A DNA stretch of 64,000 nucleotides, from positions 36,451 through 100,450 of the forward strand of contig JAFQOD010000057.1 in the NCBI GenBank assembly GCA_017395685.1, given 5' to 3'. This document shows positions 56,018-63,732 of this stretch, piece by piece. A program made the translations under genes and the position numbers. The first letter of the stretch is position 1. The number at the start of each line of letters is the position of its first letter. The stretch is from Clostridia bacterium (GTDB lineage Bacteria; Bacillota; Clostridia; Christensenellales; Aristaeellaceae). Under the pieces are notes generated by a model. That model saw only the letters and a program-made list of their open reading frames with translations. It ran no database searches and was not told where the DNA came from.

Positions 56018-56159
56018 TTTCTCCCTTATTAAGATACAGGAAAAATACCATTTCCAGAAAGCAGGGAAATATTTTGAAAGAGATGAATGAAAATCCATAT
56101 TCCAGGTGTCTATATAAGCGTGAACCGGTTCATTATCCACACGAAAAGGAGAAGCCAGC

Positions 56160-56681
56160 ATGCTCCAGCATCTCGCCGCGGAAAGCAGCCTTCCCTGCTG
56201 CTTTACCATGGAAGAAATCCTTGATCAATATGGCAGGGAAGTGTGGTATCTTTGCCTGATGTATCTGAAAAACAGATTCCTGGCAGAGGATGCCTTCCAG
56301 ACTGCCATGATGAAGATATGGGAAAAACGATCCACCTTCCGTGGAGATAGCAGCCTGAAAACCTGGGTGATGCAGATTACCGCCAATACCTGCCGGAATG
56401 TGCTGCGCAGTTCCTGGTTCCGGAGAATGAAAACATTTCTTCCGGAAGAAGTACTCTTTTCCATCCCGGCATCCGATGATGCAGAGCGCAGGGAAGTGCG
56501 GCAGGCCGTATTGCAGCTGCCCATCAAATACCGGGAAATAATCTTGCTTTATTATTTTCAGGGCCTGAAAATCCACGAGATAGCAGCTGCCCTGAACATG
56601 AAAGAACCCACTGTATCCACACGGCTGAAGCGGGCAAGGGATATTCTTGCCCGGCAATTGAAGGGAGGTATGGAGGCATGA
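56160..56681 (+). CDS. ECF-type RNA polymerase sigma factor
   Basis: This 173-residue sigma-70 family protein has only regions 2 and 4. Region 2 (about residues 20-85) has YLKNRFLAEDAFQTAMMKIW. Region 4 (about 115-168) has LPIKYREIILLYYFQGLKIHEIA and a helix-turn-helix (MKEPTVSTRLKRARDIL). AAAGGAG lies 8 bases before the ATG. It overlaps the next gene, which encodes its likely membrane-bound anti-sigma factor, by four bases. The signal and target promoters are unknown. Confidence 0.93.
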   Translation: MLQHLAAESSLPCCFTMEEILDQYGREVWYLCLMYLKNRFLAEDAFQTAMMKIWEKRSTFRGDSSLKTWVMQITANTCRNVLRSSWFRRMKTFLPEEVLFSIPASDDAERREVRQAVLQLPIKYREIILLYYFQGLKIHEIAAALNMKEPTVSTRLKRARDILARQLKGGMEA

Positions 56682-57832
56682 AAGAACAGAATTTTTCCCG
56701 GCTGCTCCATGAGGATGCAATGCATACTCCCCTTCCCCCTGCCCTTCGCGCCAAAGCCCTGGATGCAGTGCGCAGAAAGGAGAATACTACCGTGAAAAAG
56801 AAATGGACTGTATCCCTGGCCTTTGCCATTGCATTGATCCTCATCTGTTCCGTTGCCCTGGCTGTTGCTAACCAAGCAGGTATTCTGGATTTTACCGGGC
56901 GTACCTTTGGCAGCTATGTGCCCCAGAACGCCGGGGATTATGTGCAGAAGGGAAATGCCACTGTGGAAAACGACGTCTTTTCCGCCTCCATCCGGGAGCA
57001 ATACTATGATGGCCGCACCACCCGCATCGTCATGGATTTTACCCCCAAGGAAGAAAATGTGCTCTTTATCGGTGCAGACTTCTGGGCCGATCTTCCCTGG
57101 CAGGAATTGATTCATCTGGATTATGCAAACCACGACCTTCAGGACAGGCGCACATTAAAAGATATGCTTTCCGAATATGATGCAGCTTACCTGTGCGGCT
57201 TTACCCTCATGCTGCCGGAAAATGGTGAATTTGCAGGCGGAAGCGGTGATTGTGTGCTCAATCCCGAAACCGGTGTGCTCACCTGCTATGATGAATCGGA
57301 ATTTGCATTGGATCTGGAGCAGCGGGATGTGATCATCCGTGTTTCCGCATTCCCGGTACTGAGTGTGGAAGAGGATGATTTCATTCTGGATTTCGATCAC
57401 GCCATTCGGGCAGATATCACGTTGTCCCTTATTTCAACCTTTGAAACACAATCCTATGAAAACGCAGAACCCATGGTGTTTCCCTCTGTGGGGGTACAGG
57501 TAGACAGGCTGCTGATTGATGTGAAGCCGCAGGAAATTTATGCCACCATCGAATGCACCATCGTTGATGAAGCTGCCTATCAAAAGGTTGGTGACGCCCT
57601 TTGGTTTGAATTCATTGATCCCAACAGTACTGAAACCGCCTTTGTAAATCAGCGGCTGTCTACCGGGCCCAGCGGCAGCGGAACGGTCAGCCATCCAGAA
57701 GATCTTCATTTTCAGCAGCACGAAACCCTGGGGCTCAAGGAGCTGTACGATACCTACACGCTGCGCGCTTTTGACGCCTGGAACAAGGAACGCTATGAAA
57801 CCTGTACTTTCATCATGAAACCAGTGAAATAA
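56678..57832 (+). CDS. Probable membrane anti-sigma factor with large extracytoplasmic domain (DUF4179-like)
   Basis: This 384-residue protein has a short cytoplasmic N-terminus (about 1-40), which would hold the sigma factor, one transmembrane helix (about 43-64, VSLAFAIALILICSVALAVA), and about 320 residues outside. The outer part begins with a region like DUF4179 (ASIREQYYDGRTTRIVMDFTP). The ATGA overlap with the ECF sigma gene is the main evidence for the role. No zinc-binding HxxxCxxC motif is seen. What the outer domain senses is unknown. Confidence 0.8.
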   Translation: MKEQNFSRLLHEDAMHTPLPPALRAKALDAVRRKENTTVKKKWTVSLAFAIALILICSVALAVANQAGILDFTGRTFGSYVPQNAGDYVQKGNATVENDVFSASIREQYYDGRTTRIVMDFTPKEENVLFIGADFWADLPWQELIHLDYANHDLQDRRTLKDMLSEYDAAYLCGFTLMLPENGEFAGGSGDCVLNPETGVLTCYDESEFALDLEQRDVIIRVSAFPVLSVEEDDFILDFDHAIRADITLSLISTFETQSYENAEPMVFPSVGVQVDRLLIDVKPQEIYATIECTIVDEAAYQKVGDALWFEFIDPNSTETAFVNQRLSTGPSGSGTVSHPEDLHFQQHETLGLKELYDTYTLRAFDAWNKERYETCTFIMKPVK

Positions 57833-57844
57833 CCATAAAATATC

Positions 57845-57872
57845 GGGAGAGGCACATTCCTCTCCCCTTTTT
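57845..57872 (+). terminator. Terminator of the sigma/anti-sigma operon
   Basis: GGGAGAGG pairs perfectly with CCTCTCCC around a 6-base loop, followed by C and five T. Confidence 0.85.
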
Positions 57873-57906
57873 CTATCGGCCATACTGCAAAGCAGATGCC
57901 CTCCCA

Positions 57907-57935
57907 TTGCATTTTTAAGAAAGCTATGCTATAAT
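57907..57935 (+). promoter_or_regulatory. Predicted promoter of smpB
   Basis: TTGCAT (57907-57912) and TATAAT (57930-57935) are 17 bases apart with an extended -10 (TATGCTATAAT), 32 bases before the start codon. Confidence 0.75.
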
Positions 57936-57967
57936 ATTCTCCCGATGAATGAAAGGAGGTGCGCCCC

Positions 57968-58438
57968 ATGGCCAAGAAACTTGGTATCAAGCCCATTGCC
58001 CAGAACAAAAAGGCGCGCCACGATTTTTTCATCGAGGAAAGCCTGGAATGCGGCATTGAGCTGAAGGGCACGGAAGTGAAATCCATGCGGCAGGGCAAGG
58101 TGAACCTGAAGGAAAGCTACGCCATTGTAAAGGACGGTCAGGTATTCGTTCAGGGCATGCATATCAGCCCCTATGAGCAGGGAAACATCTTCAATACCGA
58201 TCCTTTGCGCCCCAAGCGGCTTTTGCTCCATAAGAGCGAAATAAGGAAGCTGGGCGCACAGGTGCAGCGGCAGGGGTATGCCCTGGTTCCATTGGATGTG
58301 TATCTCAAGGACGGCCGCATGAAAATGAGCCTGGGCCTGTGCGTGGGTAAACACCTGCATGATAAGCGGGCCAGCATGGCAGAAAGGGATGTAAAGCGGG
58401 ATATGGCCCGGATGGTGCGCAACAATCAGGGCGAATAA
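57968..58438 (+). CDS. smpB: SsrA-binding protein SmpB
   Basis: This 156-residue protein binds the tRNA-like part of tmRNA and brings it to stalled ribosomes. It has IAQNKKARHDFFIEESLECG, the GTEVKSMRQGKVNLKESYA core, and LHKSEIRKL. The basic C-terminal tail (DKRASMAERDVKRDMARM) normally enters the empty mRNA channel. AAGGAGG lies 8 bases before the ATG; the in-frame GTG at 57959 lies in the site itself. The tmRNA gene follows 85 bases downstream, the classic arrangement. Confidence 0.96.
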   Translation: MAKKLGIKPIAQNKKARHDFFIEESLECGIELKGTEVKSMRQGKVNLKESYAIVKDGQVFVQGMHISPYEQGNIFNTDPLRPKRLLLHKSEIRKLGAQVQRQGYALVPLDVYLKDGRMKMSLGLCVGKHLHDKRASMAERDVKRDMARMVRNNQGE

Positions 58439-58484
58439 TCATCATCCCATCGTCATTTAAGGTTTTCCACTAATCACGGGATGC

Positions 58485-58508
58485 ATCGAAGGGTTTCCCT
58501 TCGATTTT
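58485..58508 (+). terminator. Probable terminator between smpB and ssrA
   Basis: ATCGAAGGG pairs with CCCTTCGAT around a TTT loop, followed by TTT. It is only 16 bases before the mature tmRNA 5' end, so it may instead mark processing. No separate ssrA promoter is evident. Confidence 0.5.
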
Positions 58509-58523
58509 CATTCGCCAGTACAT

Positions 58524-58872
58524 GGGGGTGTACTGGTTTCGACGGGGATCGTCGGGGGCATGGTAAGCGAGCCGCGGACCCTGGCCGCGTAAAAACGGGG
58601 AACTTAAAATTAACTGACAACAATCAGTACGCTTTCGCTGCCTAAGGGCGGCGCGCCGGCCCTGAGCTGCCTACGGCTCAGGATCCCGGTGTCACATTAG
58701 TGGGGAACGGGGCTGCGTAAGCTTTGCCGCAAGCCCGGCATCATGAAGCTACTGAAGCTGTAAGCCTGTCAGGGGGCGTGCAGCGGAGGGAATGATAATA
58801 TCCTGACTGCGCTCGGAGAAAACTGTGAATCTGAATCTTCGGACAGGGGTTCGACTCCCCTCACCTCCACCA
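58524..58872 (+). ncRNA. ssrA: tmRNA (ssrA)
   Basis: The 349-base RNA frees stalled ribosomes and tags the unfinished protein. The 5' end GGGGGTG pairs with CACCTCC just before the 3' ACCA, forming the acceptor stem. The T-arm sequence GGTTCGACTCCC is present and the 3' CCA is encoded. The tag frame ends with QYAFAA and a TAA at 58643-58645. If the resume codon is GGG at 58598, the tag is GNLKLTDNNQYAFAA (15 residues), longer than the usual 8-12. The exact resume codon is inferred. Several GC-rich stem-loops follow, as expected for the pseudoknots. Confidence 0.95.
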
Positions 58873-58914
58873 AAAATCACCCGCGTTTCTTTGCGAAGCA
58901 CGGGTGATTTTTTT
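58872..58914 (+). terminator. Terminator of ssrA
   Basis: AATCACCCG pairs with CGGGTGATT, flanked by A and T runs, directly after the CCA end. It may also work for the convergent methyltransferase gene. Confidence 0.9.
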
Positions 58915-58948
58915 ATGCGAATCAGAGGGGATCAACGATCAATCGCTG

Positions 58949-59707
58949 TCATATCCGGCAATCGGCAAGGATGGTAAATTCCCCGGGCAGATCAGCATTC
59001 GTCCAGGCGGGGTGCTCATCAAACCGGCGAAGGGAAAAGCCCGCCCCGATTACCGCGTTGATAATTTCGCTGAGGGTATATTTCCGGAGGCTGCATTTGG
59101 GGAACTGCTTTCGTGTCTCTTCATCATAAAATTTGGCATGGGGCATTTCCCCTTCAAAGACATCGGTTGAAAAGTAGCTCTGGGCCGGCATTTGAAAATC
59201 CAGCACGTCATAAATCTTGGTCAGCGGATGAAAATCGCTGCAAATCATGTATCCGTCCGGTTTCAGCAGGGCACGTATCATCCCCATGAACTTCTCCAGA
59301 TCATGGAAATAATGCAGAATTCCGCCTTCCATAAATACCACATCAAAGGAAGCGGCGAACTTTTTCAGATCAATCTCCATCACATCGCATACCTCGTAAT
59401 GGATGGATACCCGGGCAGACTCCGCCAGTTCCATGGCATATTTTTTATTGGATTCCGAAATATCAAATACCGTAACGTTTGCCCCAAGGGCAGCCAGGGG
59501 AACGGCCTTTTTCCCGCAGGAGCCGCAGATATTGGCAACCCGCATTCCTTGAAAGGCCTTAAAATAGGAGGCATGAAAGCGTAACGATCGAATCGGATCG
59601 GCCATAATCTTTCTGGCAACATCCCCGGGCCTTCCCGTATGCTGCACCCAGAAATCATAGGCATTGAATTCCCAGGCCGCTTTATTCTTCCGGCTGCTTT
59701 CATTCAT
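58949..59707 (-). CDS. Class I SAM-dependent methyltransferase, substrate unknown
   Basis: This 252-residue protein has the methyltransferase fold. Motif I is in VANICGSCGKKAVPLAALGANVTVFDIS, with Cys where many have a Gly-rich loop; the acidic ribose contact is in FDISESN. Motif II/III is SFDVVFMEGGILHYFHDLEKF and RALLKPDGYMICSDFHPL. The N-terminus NESSRKNKAAWEFNAYDFWV is like small-molecule methyltransferases of the UbiE/Methyltransf_11 group. GGGGG lies 8 bases before the ATG. It converges on ssrA. No biosynthetic neighbours hint at a substrate. Confidence 0.82.
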   Translation of the reverse strand: MNESSRKNKAAWEFNAYDFWVQHTGRPGDVARKIMADPIRSLRFHASYFKAFQGMRVANICGSCGKKAVPLAALGANVTVFDISESNKKYAMELAESARVSIHYEVCDVMEIDLKKFAASFDVVFMEGGILHYFHDLEKFMGMIRALLKPDGYMICSDFHPLTKIYDVLDFQMPAQSYFSTDVFEGEMPHAKFYDEETRKQFPKCSLRKYTLSEIINAVIGAGFSLRRFDEHPAWTNADLPGEFTILADCRI

Positions 59708-59730
59708 CCTTCATTCCCCCTTTATTCTAC

Positions 59731-59759
59731 AGTATACAAAAAGTACTTTAAAAGATCAA
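59731..59759 (-). promoter_or_regulatory. Predicted promoter of the methyltransferase gene
   Basis: On the minus strand TTGATC (59754-59759) and TATACT (59731-59736) are 17 bases apart, 23 bases before the start codon. Confidence 0.65.
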
Positions 59760-59894
59760 GATCATCAAGCATCTGCCGCCTGTTCCTCCGCACGTCAGGG
59801 TTTACATCCCCCATAAAAAAAGCACCCGGCCCTTGATAGACATTATGATCTTACGATGGTATGATATCGTCAGAGAAAGAAAGGCGGTGTACCC

Positions 59895-60026
59895 ATGAAG
59901 CTTGGAGTAAATTTGCAATACCTTAGGAAAATACACGGCAATATGACCCAAGAGGAACTGGCGGAACGAATGAGCGTATCCCGGCAAACCATCTCCAAAT
60001 GGGAAACGGGAGAATCCCATAGTTAA
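59895..60026 (+). pseudogene. Truncated XRE-family helix-turn-helix regulator
   Basis: The frame starts MKLGVNLQYLRKIHGNMTQE and continues with a complete helix-turn-helix (LAERMSVSRQTISKWETGES), then stops after His-Ser, giving 43 residues. Family members have at least 60-70 residues in the HTH domain and often a C-terminal domain. The break just after WETGES, followed by unrelated sequence, suggests a 3' truncation by recombination or deletion. A near-palindrome (ACGAT-N8-ATCGT, 59853-59870) upstream could be its old operator. It may still make a small DNA-binding peptide. Confidence 0.7.
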
Positions 60027-60091
60027 TGATACGCCCCTGACAACTCACGCTTACACAGCTTGTTCACAACATAAACAAGGAGAACAAGCAC

Positions 60092-60331
60092 ATGAAACTG
60101 ATCACCTGCGAATTCAACATGGACAGCGGCTGTGTTGAGCTGCGATTTGATGATGGAACAGCACTGGATATCGACTGTACTGCCGTGGAGGCTGAATATG
60201 CTCACACTGTGCAACAGAAGACTGACCTGGATTGGCTGGTCTACAATGCACCGCTGGAGTACGCGCAATTGTTGCTGAACGGGAGTCTTCAGAAATATCT
60301 TAATATCGATTCTGAGAAAAGAACAACATAA
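60092..60331 (+). CDS. Small DUF6061-like protein
   Basis: This 79-residue acidic protein (MKLITCEFNMDSGCVELRF at the start, then VEAEYAHTVQQKTDLDWLVY) resembles the short DUF6061 family of Clostridia, which I associate from memory with accessory regions. AAGGAG lies 9 bases before the ATG. It begins 66 bases after the truncated XRE gene. Function unknown. Confidence 0.65.
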   Translation: MKLITCEFNMDSGCVELRFDDGTALDIDCTAVEAEYAHTVQQKTDLDWLVYNAPLEYAQLLLNGSLQKYLNIDSEKRTT

Positions 60332-60496
60332 AGTGAAAGCTATTTCACCTTGCGTGTTGTTTTGTCAAGGATATTTTCACAATTCCTATAGTATTGAGAA
60401 TACTTGCAAAGAAGATTGAGTTGCACCAATTTGAGAATTCATAAGTTGGCACTGAATAGGAAAAAGTAATCCAACGCGAATATATCTGCAAATTCA

Positions 60497-60533
60497 GAAT
60501 CTCCCGACAGGCAATCCGCCTGACGGGAGATTC
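60497..60533. terminator. Long inverted repeat after the nitroreductase gene
   Basis: GAATCTCCCGACAGGC (60497-60512) pairs with GCCTGACGGGAGATTC (60518-60533) over 16 positions with one mismatch and a 5-base loop. T runs are poor on both sides. It lies 14 bases past the stop of the minus-strand operon and probably ends it. The remaining 165 bases back to the DUF6061 gene show only small hairpins. Confidence 0.6.
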
Positions 60534-60546
60534 TATATTATACGAA

Positions 60547-61284
60547 TTACTTCACAAAGCTGACCTTTTCCTCTACAGTATTACGGACAGAGGCGCTGGT
60601 GGTGCTGTCTGTTTGACCCTCTGGATAACCAATCAGCAGCACAGCCACGGCGGTGTACGCCTTATCCACGCCCAGCTTTTCACACAGCGCGTCGTGGTTT
60701 GCGCCGTTGAGCGTCATGGTGGGAGAAGAGACGATCTTCGTGCCGTAGCCCAGAGAGGCGGCGGCAATCACCATGTTCTGCGTTGCCAGACCGCAGTCAA
60801 AGCTGGCGTTGGGTGACATGGTTGCCTCGTTCATGTAGATCACGATCGCCACGGGAGAATCTCCCAGTGCGGCCTTGGCGCTGCCGGTAGCAGCAGGCAT
60901 GGAAGGCGCGCCGCTGCTGCCGACGGCTTCCCCGTCCGGAGCACTCATGCCGGCGGGCGGTGTCATACCTTCCGGCAGAGACATTCCTTCCGGCGGGGTC
61001 ATTCCGTCAGTCATGCCGCCCATGCCGCTGCTTCCGGCAATCTCCGCCATCACATCGGGGTTGGTGATCACAACGAAGTACCACGGCTGCTGGTTGATAG
61101 CGCTGGTTGCCGCCAGACCCGCCTGCAAAATGGCATGGAGGTCTTCTTCCTTCACCGCAGTATCGGAAAAGGCCTGCGTTGTTCTGGCATTCATGATCAC
61201 CTGAATTGTTTCGCTTTCTGCACAAGCTGCTACCGTACTCAGGCAGAGTGAAATCAACATCAAAATCGCTGTCAATCTTTTCAT
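60547..61284 (-). CDS. Exported nitroreductase-family protein with Met/Pro/Gly-rich insert
   Basis: This 245-residue protein starts with a signal sequence. VAAC at residues 18-21 or so fits a lipobox, though AACA-ES cleavage is also possible. The rest is a nitroreductase (FMN-dependent) fold: ARTTQAFSD, LAATSAINQQPWYFVVIT, and GLATQNMVIAAASLGYGTKIV. A low-complexity insert of about 45 residues (about 87-130; GMTPPEGMSLPEGMTPPAGM) interrupts the domain. AAGGAG lies 9 bases before the ATG. Most nitroreductases are cytoplasmic, so an exported one is unusual. It follows the CotH gene by 17 bases in the same operon. Substrate and flavin loading are unknown. Confidence 0.82.
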   Translation of the reverse strand: MKRLTAILMLISLCLSTVAACAESETIQVIMNARTTQAFSDTAVKEEDLHAILQAGLAATSAINQQPWYFVVITNPDVMAEIAGSSGMGGMTDGMTPPEGMSLPEGMTPPAGMSAPDGEAVGSSGAPSMPAATGSAKAALGDSPVAIVIYMNEATMSPNASFDCGLATQNMVIAAASLGYGTKIVSSPTMTLNGANHDALCEKLGVDKAYTAVAVLLIGYPEGQTDSTTSASVRNTVEEKVSFVK

Positions 61285-61301
61285 AGTCGCGTTCTCCTTC
61301 T

Positions 61302-63722
61302 TTACCGATTCGTTTTGTAACACTTCGTAAAGATCATTGCCGCACACAGCAGCGCTACGCACAAACCCAGCCAAACAAATCCTTCAGTAGTGTTTTGCTG
61401 GGGAAGCAAGCCCGTCATGCCGATTTGCCTACCGAATGAACTGCGCTCTTTTTGTACTGTGGCTCCTTCGTTTGAGGTTGTACCAGCTTCTGCCTCGGCT
61501 TGTTTCTCAGGCAAGGTCCTATCCATCGAGGCGGTTGGCATCTCGCCGCTGGGCATAGCAGGCAGATTGCTCCCATCAGGAAGTGCAGGGGATTCTGTGC
61601 CCTCTCTCGTTGTGCCAAAGCTGCGTGAGTTCTTGTCTGGCATCTGGAATCCGCCGCGTCCGCCGCCAGGGCCGCCCATTCCACTCATCGTGCCCATCAC
61701 GGAAAGATCAAGGTCAGAAGCGTCCACTCGGGTATCATCACCCGCCAGCTGGTTGGTGACACTTTCAGCGCGCTTAAGGCAGAAGGATTTGAGGGTTTCC
61801 GCACCCTTCTGGAATTCCTCGTAGGTACAGAAGGCTGTCGGGTCAGCCTCCACATAGGGAGCGATCATGGCGAACACCCGGTCGATCTCCTCAGCAAACC
61901 AGCCGGAGTTGAATACTGTTGTCATGAATTCCTGATAGACAGCGTGATACTGCGCTGTGTACTCTTCGCTGGCGGTGATCCACCCAGCCATAGGACGGTC
62001 GCTGTCGCTTCCCATAGACACAAGCCGATCAATAGAGGTATTCACCGTGGAGGTACCGTTGCTCCCACCAGAGAAGCCACCGTAGGCCAGGTTGTAGTCC
62101 CAGGGGATCATGGCCAGCACACCGTCTTCCTCATATAGGTAGTAATTATGCACCATCATGCCGGTGTAGCTGTCGTCGTTGCAGAGGAAATTGTGCACCG
62201 CCATGTAGCGAATGACGGCCTCCGTATCCACGACGGAGGTATCACCCTCGTTCAGCGCCTTGAGGGAAGCGATGAGGCGAGCCTGATCTGCGGCGGTAAT
62301 GTCAGTCTTGGCGTTGCCAAAGATATTGGAGTAACTGGACGGGTCGTCGTCAGAATACTGGAGCTTCACATCTGTGCTGCTGCCGAAGCCTCCAAAGCCA
62401 CCACCGAAGTTCATGTCCGGCATCTGGAAATCACCGTCCATCCGGGACGGGTCGAAGTTTTCGGGCATTTCACCGCCGGGCATAGCTGGGAAGCTGCCCA
62501 TATCGGGCATCTCCCTGATCGCGGGGATTGCAGAGATCGCGGTGGGTGCAGGGGTGGCCGTTAGTTCGGGCGCATCGGTGCTGCCACCAGGGATGCTGCC
62601 GGGCATTTGAGAGGGATCAAAGCCCTCAGGCATGCTTCCGCTACCAGGGATACCGCCCGGCATCTGTGATGGATCAAAGCCCTCTGGCGGGTTCCCGCCA
62701 CTGGGGAAGCTGCTGTCCGGCATGCCGGAGAAGCCGCCCATCATCTGTGACGGGTCAAAGTCTTCGGGCATTTCGCCGCCAGGCATGCCAGGGAAACTGC
62801 CCATGTCAGGCATCGTCCCATTTGCAGAGGCCGAAGGTGCAGGTGTTGCGGTGGGCGCAGGGGTTGCAGTAGGCGCGGCAGTCGAGCTGTCTCTGTCGGA
62901 ACGGCTGCTGAAACCGTCCATCATCTGCGATGGATCAAATCCTTCCGGCATGCTGCCCATGCCTGGGAGGCTGCTCATATCGGGCATGGTGAAGGTCGGC
63001 ATTTCGTTGCCGCTGTTCCCATCATCCCCGTCGAAGGAGAAGCCGAACTTCTCCGCCATTTCGTCCATGTCGAAGTCGCGTCCGTTGCCGCGTCCGCCGC
63101 CAAAGGACATGCTGTCTGGCTTGTACAGTTCGCCGTGATCCTTGCCGTAGTTGCGCTGGAGGAAGGCGTCCTCCACGCCCTCCACCGCCAGGTACAGGCC
63201 CCAGGGTTCGCCGTTGACGCTGATCTGCACGAAGCTGCACAGGGGTGACGCGACGCCCATCTTGTTCATAAGGGTGTAGGCGAAGTAGTCCTTCATGTAG
63301 GTATTGTCCTGGATGAGATTGTTCAGGCTCAGCTTGTCCAGACCGTGATAGGTCACACCGGACTGGTAATGGTCGAACTCCACCTTGAAGGAGTAGCGGT
63401 TGTTGCCGTACGCCTGTACCGAGGACAGGGACGTGTTGCCCTTTCCACGGATGGCAACATTTTTATAGCTCTCGCCGTCGATGACAAGGTGACAGGCGGA
63501 GTATTCCTCGCTGGTTGCCGTGCTGACGAAGGCGTCCCAATCATCCATGACGATGTCAATGGTGTGAACGCGTGACTGGTCGAACAACCGCATTTCATAG
63601 CCGATCAGGTTGTCCTCTGTGATCAGGCCCGTCGCCGCTGCGCCCACAAACAGCGTGGACAGCAGCAGTGTCAGCGCCAGCACGATGCAGCACACCCGGT
63701 CAATATTCTTGTGCCGAAGCAT
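61302..63722 (-). CDS. CotH-kinase-like membrane protein with Met/Gly/Pro repeat insert
   Basis: This 806-residue protein has an N-terminal membrane or signal segment (about 10-32) and a CotH domain split in two. The first part (about 50-215) has DGESYKNVAIRGKGNTSL and KLSLNNLIQDNTYMKDYFAY. The second (about 470-650) has NFLCNDDSYTGMMVHNYYLY and MIPWDYNLAYGG. Between them lie about 220 residues of low complexity with repeats of the form MPEGFDPSQM. Another Gly/Met-rich patch precedes a C-terminal helix (EGFVWLGLCVALLCAAMIF) and a basic end. CotH of Bacillus phosphorylates spore-coat proteins. Here the target may be extracellular, possibly the operon partner. The gene starts 10 bases after the DUF4956-like stop. 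Confidence 0.85.
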   Translation of the reverse strand: MLRHKNIDRVCCIVLALTLLLSTLFVGAAATGLITEDNLIGYEMRLFDQSRVHTIDIVMDDWDAFVSTATSEEYSACHLVIDGESYKNVAIRGKGNTSLSSVQAYGNNRYSFKVEFDHYQSGVTYHGLDKLSLNNLIQDNTYMKDYFAYTLMNKMGVASPLCSFVQISVNGEPWGLYLAVEGVEDAFLQRNYGKDHGELYKPDSMSFGGGRGNGRDFDMDEMAEKFGFSFDGDDGNSGNEMPTFTMPDMSSLPGMGSMPEGFDPSQMMDGFSSRSDRDSSTAAPTATPAPTATPAPSASANGTMPDMGSFPGMPGGEMPEDFDPSQMMGGFSGMPDSSFPSGGNPPEGFDPSQMPGGIPGSGSMPEGFDPSQMPGSIPGGSTDAPELTATPAPTAISAIPAIREMPDMGSFPAMPGGEMPENFDPSRMDGDFQMPDMNFGGGFGGFGSSTDVKLQYSDDDPSSYSNIFGNAKTDITAADQARLIASLKALNEGDTSVVDTEAVIRYMAVHNFLCNDDSYTGMMVHNYYLYEEDGVLAMIPWDYNLAYGGFSGGSNGTSTVNTSIDRLVSMGSDSDRPMAGWITASEEYTAQYHAVYQEFMTTVFNSGWFAEEIDRVFAMIAPYVEADPTAFCTYEEFQKGAETLKSFCLKRAESVTNQLAGDDTRVDASDLDLSVMGTMSGMGGPGGGRGGFQMPDKNSRSFGTTREGTESPALPDGSNLPAMPSGEMPTASMDRTLPEKQAEAEAGTTSNEGATVQKERSSFGRQIGMTGLLPQQNTTEGFVWLGLCVALLCAAMIFTKCYKTNR
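62400..62990 (-). repeat. Degenerate repeats encoding Met/Gly/Pro-rich units inside the CotH-like gene
   Basis: Five copies of a form of M/P-P-E-G/D/N-F-D-P-S-Q/R-M occur, near 62452, 62613, 62679, 62754 and 62936. A longer unit starting MPDMGSFP is present twice. Short Ala/Thr/Pro spacers (TATPAPTATPAP type) separate blocks. Nucleotide copies have diverged but remain recognisable, so expansion and contraction is likely. Confidence 0.8.
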
Positions 63723-63732
63723 TTACACCACC

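Noticed and set aside
58524..58872. Duplicate ssrA 3' end marking an integrated element within the window.
   Set aside because: I found no second copy of the T-arm and CCA end between 58872 and 64000. A copy beyond the window cannot be excluded.
62400..62990. Repeated DNA resembling a CRISPR-like or satellite array.
   Set aside because: The repeats are in frame, degenerate and encode Pro/Gly/Met units within the CotH-like protein. Spacing is irregular and no cas genes are present.
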